Positions 1-6,070 of a stretch of 14,689 bases of DNA are shown here, one piece after another. Made by a program: the position numbers and the translations under genes. The notes under the pieces were generated by a model, which was not told where the DNA came from, made no database searches, and saw only the letters and a list, made by a program, of their open reading frames with translations. The stretch spans positions 1-14,689 of the forward strand of contig JAGVOC010000335.1 of the NCBI GenBank assembly GCA_020052975.1, read 5' to 3'. The DNA is from Desulfobacterales bacterium (lineage in GTDB: Bacteria > Desulfobacterota > Desulfobacteria > Desulfobacterales > RPRI01). Positions within the stretch are counted from its first letter, which is position 1; each line of letters begins with the position of its first letter.

Positions 1-1
1 C

Positions 2-868
2 GGATGCTATGTCTGTCACGGAACAGTTGTTGATATAAAAGACGGCAAACCGGCCGAAGGATCATGGCCGAATGTCGGAGTCGGCAGGAAAAATCCGGAT
101 GGAAGCCTGGGAAGCTGTTCAAGCTGTCATACAAGGCACAGGTTCTCCGTTGCCGAGGCAAGAAAGCCTGAAGCCTGCGGCCAGTGTCATCTCGGTCCGG
201 ACCATCCCCAGATAGAAATCTATAATGAATCGAAACATGGGGCCATATACAATGCAGAGGCGACGGAGTGGAACTGGGTTACCGATGATGGGAAATGGGA
301 GGCAGGAAGGGACTTCAGGGCTCCGACATGCTCGGCATGCCATATGTCGGCAGCGCAGGGTGTTTCAAGGTCTCATGATGTTACTGAAAGGCTGTCATGG
401 GAACTCCAGACTCCTTCGACGGTCCGGCCGTCCGATTTCAAGGCTTTCCCTGCAAAGACGGACTGGAAAAACGAGAGAGGAAAGATGGGAATGGTCTGCC
501 GCCAGTGCCATTCGGAAGAATGGACGAATTCACATTTTAAAAATCTTGACAATGTAATTTCAAACTACGAGAGCAATTACTATAACCCTGCCGCAAAAAT
601 CATGGATAACCTCTACACGAAAGGAATCCTGACCAAAAGCAGTTATTTCGATGAGGAGCTTGAATGGGAATTCTATGAATTATGGCACCATGAGGGAAGA
701 AGAGCCAGGATGGGTTCAGCCATGATGGCTCCCGATTATGCGTGGTGGCACGGTTTCTATGAACTCAAGCACCGCTTCAATACAATAAAGGAGCTTTCCG
801 AAGAGGCCCTGAAAACAGGGAAAGTGTACGTTTATAAAGATTTTCCCGGAAAAGAAGGTAAAGATTAA
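2..868 (+). CDS. hao: Octaheme hydroxylamine oxidoreductase-like cytochrome c, C-terminal part (5' end outside window)
   Basis: The frame is open from base 2, so the start lies upstream. The 288-residue fragment has five CxxCH heme motifs: CYVCH (5-19), CSSCH (116-130), CGQCH (176-190), CSACH (329-343) and CRQCH (497-511). The tail has a HHEGRRARMG stretch, then APDYAWWHGFYEL, which I recognise from HAO-family octaheme proteins. If the whole protein has eight hemes, these are hemes 4 to 8 and CYVCH would bind the catalytic heme. The Tyr at 737-739 lies 244 residues after the first Cys of CYVCH. In Nitrosomonas HAO (from memory, Cys229 and Tyr467) the spacing is 238, so this is the candidate P460 crosslink residue. 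No C-terminal membrane helix is seen, so the protein is probably soluble and periplasmic. Family members oxidise hydroxylamine or hydrazine, or reduce nitrite or hydroxylamine. The gene converges on the ferredoxin-like gene 43 bases away. Confidence 0.85.
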   Translation, partial: GCYVCHGTVVDIKDGKPAEGSWPNVGVGRKNPDGSLGSCSSCHTRHRFSVAEARKPEACGQCHLGPDHPQIEIYNESKHGAIYNAEATEWNWVTDDGKWEAGRDFRAPTCSACHMSAAQGVSRSHDVTERLSWELQTPSTVRPSDFKAFPAKTDWKNERGKMGMVCRQCHSEEWTNSHFKNLDNVISNYESNYYNPAAKIMDNLYTKGILTKSSYFDEELEWEFYELWHHEGRRARMGSAMMAPDYAWWHGFYELKHRFNTIKELSEEALKTGKVYVYKDFPGKEGKD

Positions 869-870
869 TT

Positions 871-900
871 GACCCCCTGAACCCTTGGCCCCTTGAATCA
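871..900. repeat. C-rich intergenic repeat, half element
   Basis: The sequence reads GACCCCCTGAACCCTTGG and then CCCCTTGAATCA, between the convergent HAO-like and ferredoxin-like genes. Related C-rich (or reverse-complement G-rich) blocks lie at 1677-1709, 1790-1820 and 2588-2659, so this is one member of a dispersed family. The G-rich partner half is not seen here. Confidence 0.6.
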
Positions 901-911
901 TGGTTCACTAA

Positions 912-1652
912 CTAATTTGGAGATGATCCTATAATCTTCCCTTTTGTGCTTATTACAACCTTTTCCATTGGAATATTAACTCCTGATTTTTCCATTCCTT
1001 TTTTCACTATAATGGGAAGGCCTGAACAGCATGGAACCTCCATTATTACCGTTGTTACGCTTTTTATACCGGCTTTTGTAAAAACATCTGCAAACTTGTC
1101 TATATATTCCTGAACGTCATCAAATTTGGGGCACCCCATCATGACGGCTTTCCCTTTCAAAAAGTCCCTGTGCAGGGTCGGAAAGGTAACGGGGACGCAG
1201 TCCGCCAAAACCAAAAGATCGGCACCTTTCAAAAAAGGAGCGTTTGCGGGAACTAGTTTTATCTGAATCGGCCAGTGGGAAAGGGCTGAATCGCCCTCTT
1301 GTTCCGTAAAAGAAGGCTTGTTGGCATCCTTACAGGTAAAAATTTGTACTCCGGCCGACTGGCATCCGCATGGCGACGCAGGTTCTGTCACCGCCGCTTT
1401 TTTTTGCTTATCATGAAGGTGTTTTTCAACTGCCTCCACATCGAACTCATCAGCTTCGCGCTCGATTATTTGCAGCGCTCCGGTGGGGCATTCCCCGATA
1501 CAGGCTCCAAGCCCGTCGCAGAAGTTATCCGAAACAACCTTTGCTTTTCCGTCGATAATCTGTAGCGCGCCTTCTGCGCATGACGTAACGCACTGCCCGC
1601 AGCCGTCACAAAGCTCTTCTTTGATCTTTATTATTTTTCTTTTTACTTTCAT
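912..1652 (-). CDS. 4Fe-4S ferredoxin-like electron-transfer protein of the hcp cluster
   Basis: This is a 246-residue protein. The N-terminal ferredoxin domain has a full CxxCxxCxxxC motif (Cys15, 18, 21, 25) followed by CDGLGACIGECP. In the second motif Leu48 stands where the second Cys would be, leaving Cys45, 51 and 55. I recognise CDGLGACxGECP as normal for a family found beside hcp in anaerobes, so the second site may hold a 3Fe-4S or otherwise ligated cluster. A linker with CGC (Cys95, 97) leads to a C-terminal domain with conserved-looking Cys152, Cys174 and the pair Cys208-Cys209 in EVPCCSG. The protein is cytoplasmic, with no signal peptide or membrane helix. It is the last gene of the hcp-HD-ferredoxin set on the minus strand. 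A likely role is electron delivery to Hcp, which is inferred from position. The start is ATG with AAAGGA a few bases upstream. The 167-base gap to the HD gene holds an inverted repeat pair. Confidence 0.85.
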   Translation of the reverse strand: MKVKRKIIKIKEELCDGCGQCVTSCAEGALQIIDGKAKVVSDNFCDGLGACIGECPTGALQIIEREADEFDVEAVEKHLHDKQKKAAVTEPASPCGCQSAGVQIFTCKDANKPSFTEQEGDSALSHWPIQIKLVPANAPFLKGADLLVLADCVPVTFPTLHRDFLKGKAVMMGCPKFDDVQEYIDKFADVFTKAGIKSVTTVIMEVPCCSGLPIIVKKGMEKSGVNIPMEKVVISTKGKIIGSSPN

Positions 1653-1676
1653 GTCGTATCCTTTTTTTTAACACAG

Positions 1677-1820
1677 GAGTCCAGGATTCGAGGATTCAAG
1701 GGTTCAAGTGTTTGTTTTCTAATGAATTTATAATAGATTTAGGCGTTCTCTTTACTGCCCCGATATCTCTTTTGAAGTTTCCTTTCACTGGGACCCCAGA
1801 ACCCTTGACCCCTTGGATCC
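1677..1820. repeat. Inverted pair of G-rich and C-rich intergenic repeats
   Basis: The left arm (1677-1709) contains CCAGGATTCGAGGATTCAAG followed by GGTTCAAG. The right arm (1790-1820) contains GAACCCTTGACCCCTTGGAT and directly abuts the stop codon of the HD gene. The arms are roughly complementary and could fold over the 80 bases between them in the transcript. They occupy most of the gap between the HD gene and the ferredoxin-like gene. The 1710-1789 centre is AT-rich and I see no gene in it. Confidence 0.6.
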
Positions 1821-2551
1821 TACCCTTTTATAAGAACCTCACGGGCAACAATCCTGCCGGTTCCGGTTAAAAACGATTTATCAATAATTTCAGCTATTTT
1901 ATCTTTATCAATGGGATTGTTTTTCATGTTTTCTTCAATATTGACGATCATATCGGAATCATAAACCACTTTAAAATTTATATTGTCATCAGGTCTCGGA
2001 TGGTGGTGATGTGCTACTATATCACATACCTCGTCTATCAGTTTCTCTTTTGCGCCAAGCTTTATAAGTATCGCTCTTGCAATCGGAGGACCTTCCTCTT
2101 CCTGGTATTTCGGAGCCGTACTGTTGTATTTTCTTTCAGCCTCAACAATTCCTATGTCATGAAGATAGGCTGCCGCCAGAATCACCGCAAGGTTGCCGCC
2201 TTCCGGTTTCCCTATCCGCTCGGCGTATCGGGCAACCTTTGAAGCATGCCCGATACGCTTGAAATCGGACTTGAAATACCTTTTCATTTCTACGGCGACC
2301 CGGTCCTTCAATAAGTCCTCTTTTTTGGCGAGAAGCTCTTCGGGAAGGGTTCCGAGGCATTGTTCAGCATATTCGCAGTAAGATGCGCACCCAAAATCCA
2401 TATTCGGATTTATGAATCTATATCCGCAATTATTGCATTTGCGCGCCGTATCATCTTTGAAAAACTCAACTCTGCTGCCGCATTTCGGGCAATTTACATC
2501 AAAGATGGCACCCTGCTTCCAGTACCGGCTGTCCTGTCCGGGGCATTTCAT
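1820..2551 (-). CDS. Zinc-ribbon / HD-domain putative metal-dependent phosphohydrolase
   Basis: This is a 243-residue cytoplasmic protein. The N-terminal third is a zinc ribbon (CPKCG at 21-25 and CNNCG at 39-43). Four further cysteines (Cys3, 55, 59, 65, the last three in CASYCEYAEQC) could form a second metal or Fe-S site. Residues about 98-205 are an HD domain, with His102 in RIGHASKVARYAERI, the paired His131-Asp132 in AAAYLHDIGIVEAE, a His run at 181-184 and Asp198/Asp200. HD proteins hydrolyse phosphate esters, often nucleotides, but the substrate here is unknown. I chose the ATG at 2551 because GGAGG lies just upstream. The longer reading from 2563 would use a TTG and overlap that ribosome binding site. 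It lies 119 bases after hcp in the same direction, so co-expression is likely. Confidence 0.85.
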   Translation of the reverse strand: MKCPGQDSRYWKQGAIFDVNCPKCGSRVEFFKDDTARKCNNCGYRFINPNMDFGCASYCEYAEQCLGTLPEELLAKKEDLLKDRVAVEMKRYFKSDFKRIGHASKVARYAERIGKPEGGNLAVILAAAYLHDIGIVEAERKYNSTAPKYQEEEGPPIARAILIKLGAKEKLIDEVCDIVAHHHHPRPDDNINFKVVYDSDMIVNIEENMKNNPIDKDKIAEIIDKSFLTGTGRIVAREVLIKG

Positions 2552-2587
2552 AGTATCCTCCAAAATCTTTGTAATATTAAATAAAAG

Positions 2588-2659
2588 GGCTCCAGGGTTC
2601 GAGGATTCAAGGGTTCAAGGGTGCACCGGACCCCTTGGCCCCTGGACCCCTTGAACCCC
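2588..2659. repeat. Palindromic G/C-rich intergenic repeat between hcp and the HD gene
   Basis: The G-rich half (CCAGGGTTCGAGGATTCAAG, then GGTTCAAGGG ending near 2621) and the C-rich half (CCCCTTGGCCCCTGG, then ACCCCTTGAACCCC ending at 2659) are adjacent here. GGGTTCAAGGG at 2611-2621 can pair with CCCCTTGAACCC at 2647-2658. The resulting hairpin in the hcp transcript could act as an attenuator or an RNA processing or stability element. This is the most complete copy in the window. Confidence 0.65.
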
Positions 2660-2670
2660 AATACTTTTGT

Positions 2671-4299
2671 TTATCCCAGTATGGCCTTCAAGTCCTCATC
2701 AGGTGTCTTTATCGGCATTATGTTGAATTTATCAACCAGAATATTTAGAACATTTGGCGTGATAAATGCCGGAAGACTTGGCCCGAGCCTGATATCTTTT
2801 ATTCCAAGGTAAAGAAGAGTCAGTAAAATTGCAACTGCCTTCTGTTCATACCATGACAGTATCATGGAAAGAGGAAGATCATTTACCCCGCAGTTGAAAG
2901 CCTTTGAGAGGGCAACAGCGATCTGTATGGCCGAATAAGCGTCGTTGCACTGCCCTATATCGAGAAGTCTCGGTATTCCGCCGATGTCCCCGAGATCCTT
3001 GTCAAAGAAACGGAATTTCCCGCAGGCAAGAGTTAAAACAACGCAATCAGAAGGAACTTTTTCAACAAACTCGGTGTAGTAATTGCGTCCCGGCTTTGCT
3101 CCGTCGCATCCGGCAACAAGGAAGAAGTGCCTGATAGCCTTGCCTTTTACCGCTTCGATAACCTGCCCTGCCACTCCCATGACTGCATTGCGGGCAAAAC
3201 CGACCATGACAGTTTTGCCGTCGGTATCTTTTTCAAAACCCGGGAGGGAAAGCGATTTATTGATTACAGGCGCAAAGTTTTTGTCCTGTATATGAGCTAC
3301 ATCCGGCCAGCCGACAAGGCCTGTTGTAAAGATGTTGCCTTTGTAAGAATCTTTCGGTTTCTGAATGCAGTTTGTAGTCATAAGTACTGCACCGGGAAAT
3401 TCGGCAAATTCTCTGACCTGGTTCTGCCACGCAGTTCCGTAATGACCATAAAAATGTGGATATTTTTTAAGGCCGGGATAGCCATGTGCCGGAAGCATTT
3501 CACCGTGAGTATATATGTTTATACCCTTGCCTTCGGTCTGTATTAATATCTCTTCCAGGTCTTTTAAATCATGTCCTGAAACAAGAATGGCTTTCCCTTT
3601 TTTTACTCCAAGGGGAACTTTTGTCGGGACAGGGTGGCCGTATGTTCCTGTGTTCGCGGCATCAAGAAGTTCCATTGCAAGAAGGTTTGCTTCACCGCAT
3701 TTTAAAACAAGACCTACAAGCTCGTCCGCCCCTAAATCTTTATTCAACCCGGCAGCCATTGCTTCGTAAACGAATTTATATATTTTTTCATCCGACCTGC
3801 CTAAAATCATCGCATGGTCGGCATAGGCCGCAACACCCTTCACTCCGTATGTTAAAATCTGCTGCAGGGATAAGATATCAGGATTGATATCAGGATTGCT
3901 TTTTACACCAACTTTTTCACCCTGTGAAATCAGGCCTTCGATTGTTTTTTCTGGCACAAAGACAGCCGAGCCTTCGGTATAACCGGTTTTGATTCCCGCT
4001 TCAGACAGTTTTTTCTTCAGTGAATCACGATAAATGACACACTGGCCGATAAGCTTCTGGAACCTTGCGGGGTCGAAATCCACGTTTGTTAAAGTGGAAA
4101 AAATTGCCTCGCAGGTAAACCTGTCGATTTCTTTATCTGTTATTCCCGCCTTGTATCCCTTAAGAGCATACAGAGACAATCCTCTTACCGCGTAAATGAG
4201 AAGATCCTGCAGAGCAGCAACTTCCGAACTTTTCCCGCATACACCTATTTTGGAACATCCTTCACCTTTTGACGTCTGTTCACATTGGTAACAAAACAT
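2671..4299 (-). CDS. hcp: Hybrid cluster protein (class I), NO/hydroxylamine reductase
   Basis: At 542 residues it has the normal full length. The N-terminal cluster ligands are Cys3, Cys6, Cys15 and Cys21 (CxxC-x8-C-x5-C), the spacing of class I Hcp of strict anaerobes. The hybrid Fe-S-O cluster ligands are all present and in order: His243, Glu267 (THGEMLP), Cys311 (TTNCIQKP), Cys398 (VAGCDGAKPG), Cys426 (LACGKFRF), Cys451 (GQCNDAYSA), and Glu485 and Lys487 in SWYEQKA. These match the Desulfovibrio ligand set. The enzyme is cytoplasmic. Family members reduce hydroxylamine to ammonia in vitro, and NO to N2O is the favoured physiological role. The start is ATG, with AAAAGGAG just upstream. It is the first gene of the hcp-HD-ferredoxin set, divergent from an HcpR-like regulator, with a palindromic operator 79 bases before the start. 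I see no defect. Confidence 0.97.
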   Translation of the reverse strand: MFCYQCEQTSKGEGCSKIGVCGKSSEVAALQDLLIYAVRGLSLYALKGYKAGITDKEIDRFTCEAIFSTLTNVDFDPARFQKLIGQCVIYRDSLKKKLSEAGIKTGYTEGSAVFVPEKTIEGLISQGEKVGVKSNPDINPDILSLQQILTYGVKGVAAYADHAMILGRSDEKIYKFVYEAMAAGLNKDLGADELVGLVLKCGEANLLAMELLDAANTGTYGHPVPTKVPLGVKKGKAILVSGHDLKDLEEILIQTEGKGINIYTHGEMLPAHGYPGLKKYPHFYGHYGTAWQNQVREFAEFPGAVLMTTNCIQKPKDSYKGNIFTTGLVGWPDVAHIQDKNFAPVINKSLSLPGFEKDTDGKTVMVGFARNAVMGVAGQVIEAVKGKAIRHFFLVAGCDGAKPGRNYYTEFVEKVPSDCVVLTLACGKFRFFDKDLGDIGGIPRLLDIGQCNDAYSAIQIAVALSKAFNCGVNDLPLSMILSWYEQKAVAILLTLLYLGIKDIRLGPSLPAFITPNVLNILVDKFNIMPIKTPDEDLKAILG

Positions 4300-4349
4300 A
4301 ATTTATTCTCCTTTTTATGATTGATATGACTGTTCTTATTTTTGAGATA

Positions 4350-4357
4350 TAAATATA
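4350..4357 (-). promoter_or_regulatory. Candidate -10 region of the hcp promoter
   Basis: On the minus strand the bases read TATATTTA. Using TATATT (4352-4357) as the -10 places the palindrome centre (4384.5) at about -39.5. Using TATTTA (4350-4355) places it at -41.5. That is the classic position for a Crp/Fnr activator contacting polymerase next to the -35 region (class II). I see no good -35 hexamer at proper spacing, which fits an activator-dependent promoter. Confidence 0.5.
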
Positions 4358-4377
4358 CCGTTTGAAATGTCTTTGCC

Positions 4378-4391
4378 TTGACTTATGTCAA
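4378..4391. promoter_or_regulatory. HcpR-type operator palindrome in the hcp/hcpR divergent region
   Basis: TTGACTTATGTCAA is a perfect 5+5 palindrome with a 4-base spacer. It has the geometry of Crp/Fnr-family sites and matches the TTGAC-N4-GTCAA pattern I recall for HcpR in Deltaproteobacteria. The E-x2-SR recognition helix of the adjacent regulator fits a TTGA half-site. It lies 79 bases upstream of hcp and about 200 bases upstream of the regulator gene. Confidence 0.75.
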
Positions 4392-4406
4392 TAAAAAGGC
4401 AATATT
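4378..4406 (+). promoter_or_regulatory. Candidate promoter of the hcpR-like gene, overlapping the operator
   Basis: On the plus strand, TTGACT (4378-4383) is followed after 17 bases by AATATT (4401-4406), a plausible sigma-70 pair. The -35 lies inside the palindrome, so a regulator bound there should block this promoter. Transcription would begin near 4413, inside the repeat element, giving a leader of about 180 bases. Confidence 0.4.
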
Positions 4407-4408
4407 TT

Positions 4409-4566
4409 GACGGCTTCGTAAAAAGTCCATCTGTCCGCCGCGGCGGATTGCGCTTCTTTCTTCGTCATTGCGGCGTACATATAAGTACGCCTCATTCCTC
4501 AGAATTCGCGCGCCTTGCATCTGGTGCTTTTGACTTTGCCGTCCAAATTCTGACTTTTTTGAGATC
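4409..4566 (+). repeat. Dispersed MITE-like repeat, family A, copy 1
   Basis: The element starts GACGGCTTCGTAAAAAGTC and ends with a degraded inverse of that terminus (GACTTTTTTGAG). The core contains GGCGTACATATAAGTACGCC, a hairpin, then CTCATTCCTCAGAATTCGCG and CGCCTTGCATCTGG. Copy 2 at 11290-11442, in the same orientation, shares the terminus, the GTACGC hairpin and the following block. This copy also holds a TCCGCCGCGGCGGA palindrome (4434-4447) that copy 2 lacks. Small translated stretches on both strands here are not credible genes. Confidence 0.8.
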
Positions 4567-4592
4567 TTGTTTAATAAAAAAAAGAGGAAAAT

Positions 4593-5288
4593 ATGAAAAA
4601 TATTTTTGAAATGGTTTCTGCTGTCCCGCTTTTTGCCGGCCTTCCTGATGATCAGCTCCATGAGATAAGAAAGATTACAATAAGCAAGCACTTCAAAAAG
4701 GGTGAAACCATCTTTTCAGAGGGTGATCCGGGCAACGGCTTTTATGTGGTTGCAGAAGGACTTGTCAAAATATACAAGGTATCTTCAGAAGGAAAGGAAC
4801 AGATTCTTCATATTTTCGGTATGGGAGAACCTTTTGGCGAAGTTCCTGTATTTACGGGCCAGCCATTTCCGGCTAATGCAGAAGCTATTGCAAGGAGCCG
4901 GCTTTTGTTTTTCCCGAGGGCGGATTTTGTGGATCTTATTACAGGAAATCCTTCCCTTTCTTTAAGTATGCTTGCCGTTCTTTCCATGAGGCTTCGGCAA
5001 TTTACGGTCCAGATCGAAAATCTTTCCTTAAAAGAGGTTCCGGGCCGCCTTGCATCATATTTATTATACCTTGCCGATGAGCAGGGAAAAGATGATTCTG
5101 TCAGATTAGATATATCAAAAAGTCAGCTTGCAAGCCTTCTTGGAACTATTCCTGAGACCTTGTCGCGCATTTTTTCAAAAATGACGGATATGAAATTGAT
5201 AGAAGTTTCAGGGCGAAAGATAAAGCTTGTTGACCGCCCGGGGCTTAAACATCTTGCAGAACACGGTAAAAACCTGACGGCTTCGTAA
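4593..5288 (+). CDS. hcpR: Crp/Fnr-family transcription regulator, HcpR-like
   Basis: This is a 231-residue protein with an N-terminal cyclic-nucleotide-binding-like beta-barrel (about 12-115), a long dimerisation helix (about 118-145) and a winged helix-turn-helix (about 150-213). The recognition helix at 185-192 (TIPETLSR) carries Glu188, Ser191 and Arg192, as in Fnr-type proteins that read TTGA. There is not one cysteine, so it cannot hold an Fnr-type Fe-S cluster. HcpR proteins are thought to sense nitrosative stress, in some cases through heme. It is divergent from hcp with an HcpR-type palindrome between, hence the assignment. The start is ATG with AGAGGAAA upstream. The last residues and the stop are encoded by the terminus of a dispersed repeat (5276-5292), so the native C-terminus may have changed. 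Confidence 0.88.
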   Translation: MKNIFEMVSAVPLFAGLPDDQLHEIRKITISKHFKKGETIFSEGDPGNGFYVVAEGLVKIYKVSSEGKEQILHIFGMGEPFGEVPVFTGQPFPANAEAIARSRLLFFPRADFVDLITGNPSLSLSMLAVLSMRLRQFTVQIENLSLKEVPGRLASYLLYLADEQGKDDSVRLDISKSQLASLLGTIPETLSRIFSKMTDMKLIEVSGRKIKLVDRPGLKHLAEHGKNLTAS

Positions 5289-5292
5289 AAAG
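5276..5292 (+). repeat. Solitary terminus of repeat family A
   Basis: GACGGCTTCGTAAAAAG is identical over 17 bases to the left end of the repeat at 4409 and nearly identical to the one at 11290. No repeat body follows. It overlaps the 3' end of the HcpR-like gene and provides its TAA stop. Confidence 0.75.
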
Positions 5293-5300
5293 CTCAAATT

Positions 5301-5545
5301 TTACCACGAAGGCCACGAAAAAAAAAGCATATAATCTGACATGATTTACAGGATTAACAGGATGTTATCGGTTTCCGGTTACCAGTTTCCGGTTGGTATT
5401 TGTTTCAGATCCATCCCCGACCCCTAAACCCTATCCCCTTGCCCCCCTCGCCGCAGGCGATGGCTTATTGTCCGCCGCGGCGGACTTCCGGGCCGGCAGG
5501 CAAATATCCTGTCCATCCTGTTAATCCTGTCTAAAAACCTTGGTG
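5301..5545. repeat. Mosaic of short dispersed repeats between hcpR and the rubrerythrin-like gene
   Basis: No gene is seen in this gap. It contains TTACCACGAAGGCCACGAA (5301-5319), a common environmental repeat type. An exact 17-base inverted pair follows, ACAGGATTAACAGGATG at 5348-5364 and its complement at 5514-5530. Between the arms lie a doubled GTTTCCGGTTACCAGTTTCC block near 5371-5395, a C-tract run (about 5411-5448), and TCCGCCGCGGCGGA (5471-5484), which also occurs in the repeat at 4434-4447. Convergent transcripts from both flanking genes end here, and the inverted pair could serve as a terminator or barrier. Confidence 0.65.
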
Positions 5546-5549
5546 ATTC

Positions 5550-6026
5550 CTACTTTTTCAGACCGGCAAGCTTCGAGCTTAATATCCTGATATGCCCCAT
5601 TTCTTCTTTAATAATTGCTTCGATTTTATCCCTCCCGGATTTTTCCGGGACAGCATCCTTCATGCCGAGGTAAAAAACGATCGAATCCTTTTCGGCTTCT
5701 ATGGCCGATTTGAGAATTTCTTTCATGGATGTGCCAGTCATCTCTTTTTCAAAAAACACCCTTGTATCTGCAAGTGCCTGCAGGTAAAGGACGGCCTCAT
5801 CCTGAGGGTCGAATACCGTGGGTGATTTTTCCTTCCCGGTAAGAGTTGCTCTCAGTGAATGAAAAGTCTTCTCATGTTCATCTTCCATTCCGGCAAGCTT
5901 AAGCAAGAATTCCTTTGAAGCAGGATCTGAAATGCCATCTGCTGCATTTCTGTAAAATTTTGCACCGTTTTTTTCGAGCTGTTCCGCTATTTCGAAAATG
6001 TCGTCCGCATTGAAGTCGTAACTCAT
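5550..6026 (-). CDS. Ferritin-like diiron protein (rubrerythrin family, no rubredoxin domain)
   Basis: This 158-residue protein is a four-helix bundle carrying the rubrerythrin-type ligand pattern. Glu18 is in LEKNGAKFY, Glu48-x2-His51 in MEDEHEKTF, Glu112 in AEKDSIVFY and Glu142-x2-His145 in EEMGHIRIL. The C-terminal rubredoxin FeCys4 domain of classical rubrerythrin is absent, and there are no cysteines. Relatives act as peroxide-reducing or iron-handling diiron proteins in the cytoplasm of anaerobes, but an electron donor is not evident here. The start is ATG, with AAAGGA about 11 bases upstream, a rather long spacing. It stands alone, with repeat-filled gaps on both sides. The family call is firm and the exact activity is not. 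Confidence 0.85.
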   Translation of the reverse strand: MSYDFNADDIFEIAEQLEKNGAKFYRNAADGISDPASKEFLLKLAGMEDEHEKTFHSLRATLTGKEKSPTVFDPQDEAVLYLQALADTRVFFEKEMTGTSMKEILKSAIEAEKDSIVFYLGMKDAVPEKSGRDKIEAIIKEEMGHIRILSSKLAGLKK

Positions 6027-6070
6027 GGTCTGCTTAATCCTTTCTTTGTTCTTCTTTTCATATTTAACTA

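Noticed and set aside
225..557. Open frame of 110 codons on the plus strand within the cytochrome region
   Set aside because: It is a shadow of the HAO-like gene, whose frame has five CxxCH motifs and a family-typical tail.
2552..2563. Longer N-terminus for the HD protein starting at 2563
   Set aside because: The extra start is a TTG that overlaps the GGAGG ribosome binding site of the ATG at 2551.
4383..4691. 102-codon minus-strand frame across the hcp-hcpR gap
   Set aside because: It lies mostly within the family A repeat and the 5' end of hcpR, and shows no recognisable protein features.
5349..5530. CRISPR-like array in the repeat-rich gap
   Set aside because: There are several unrelated short units and one inverted pair, with no regular repeat-spacer pattern and no cas genes.
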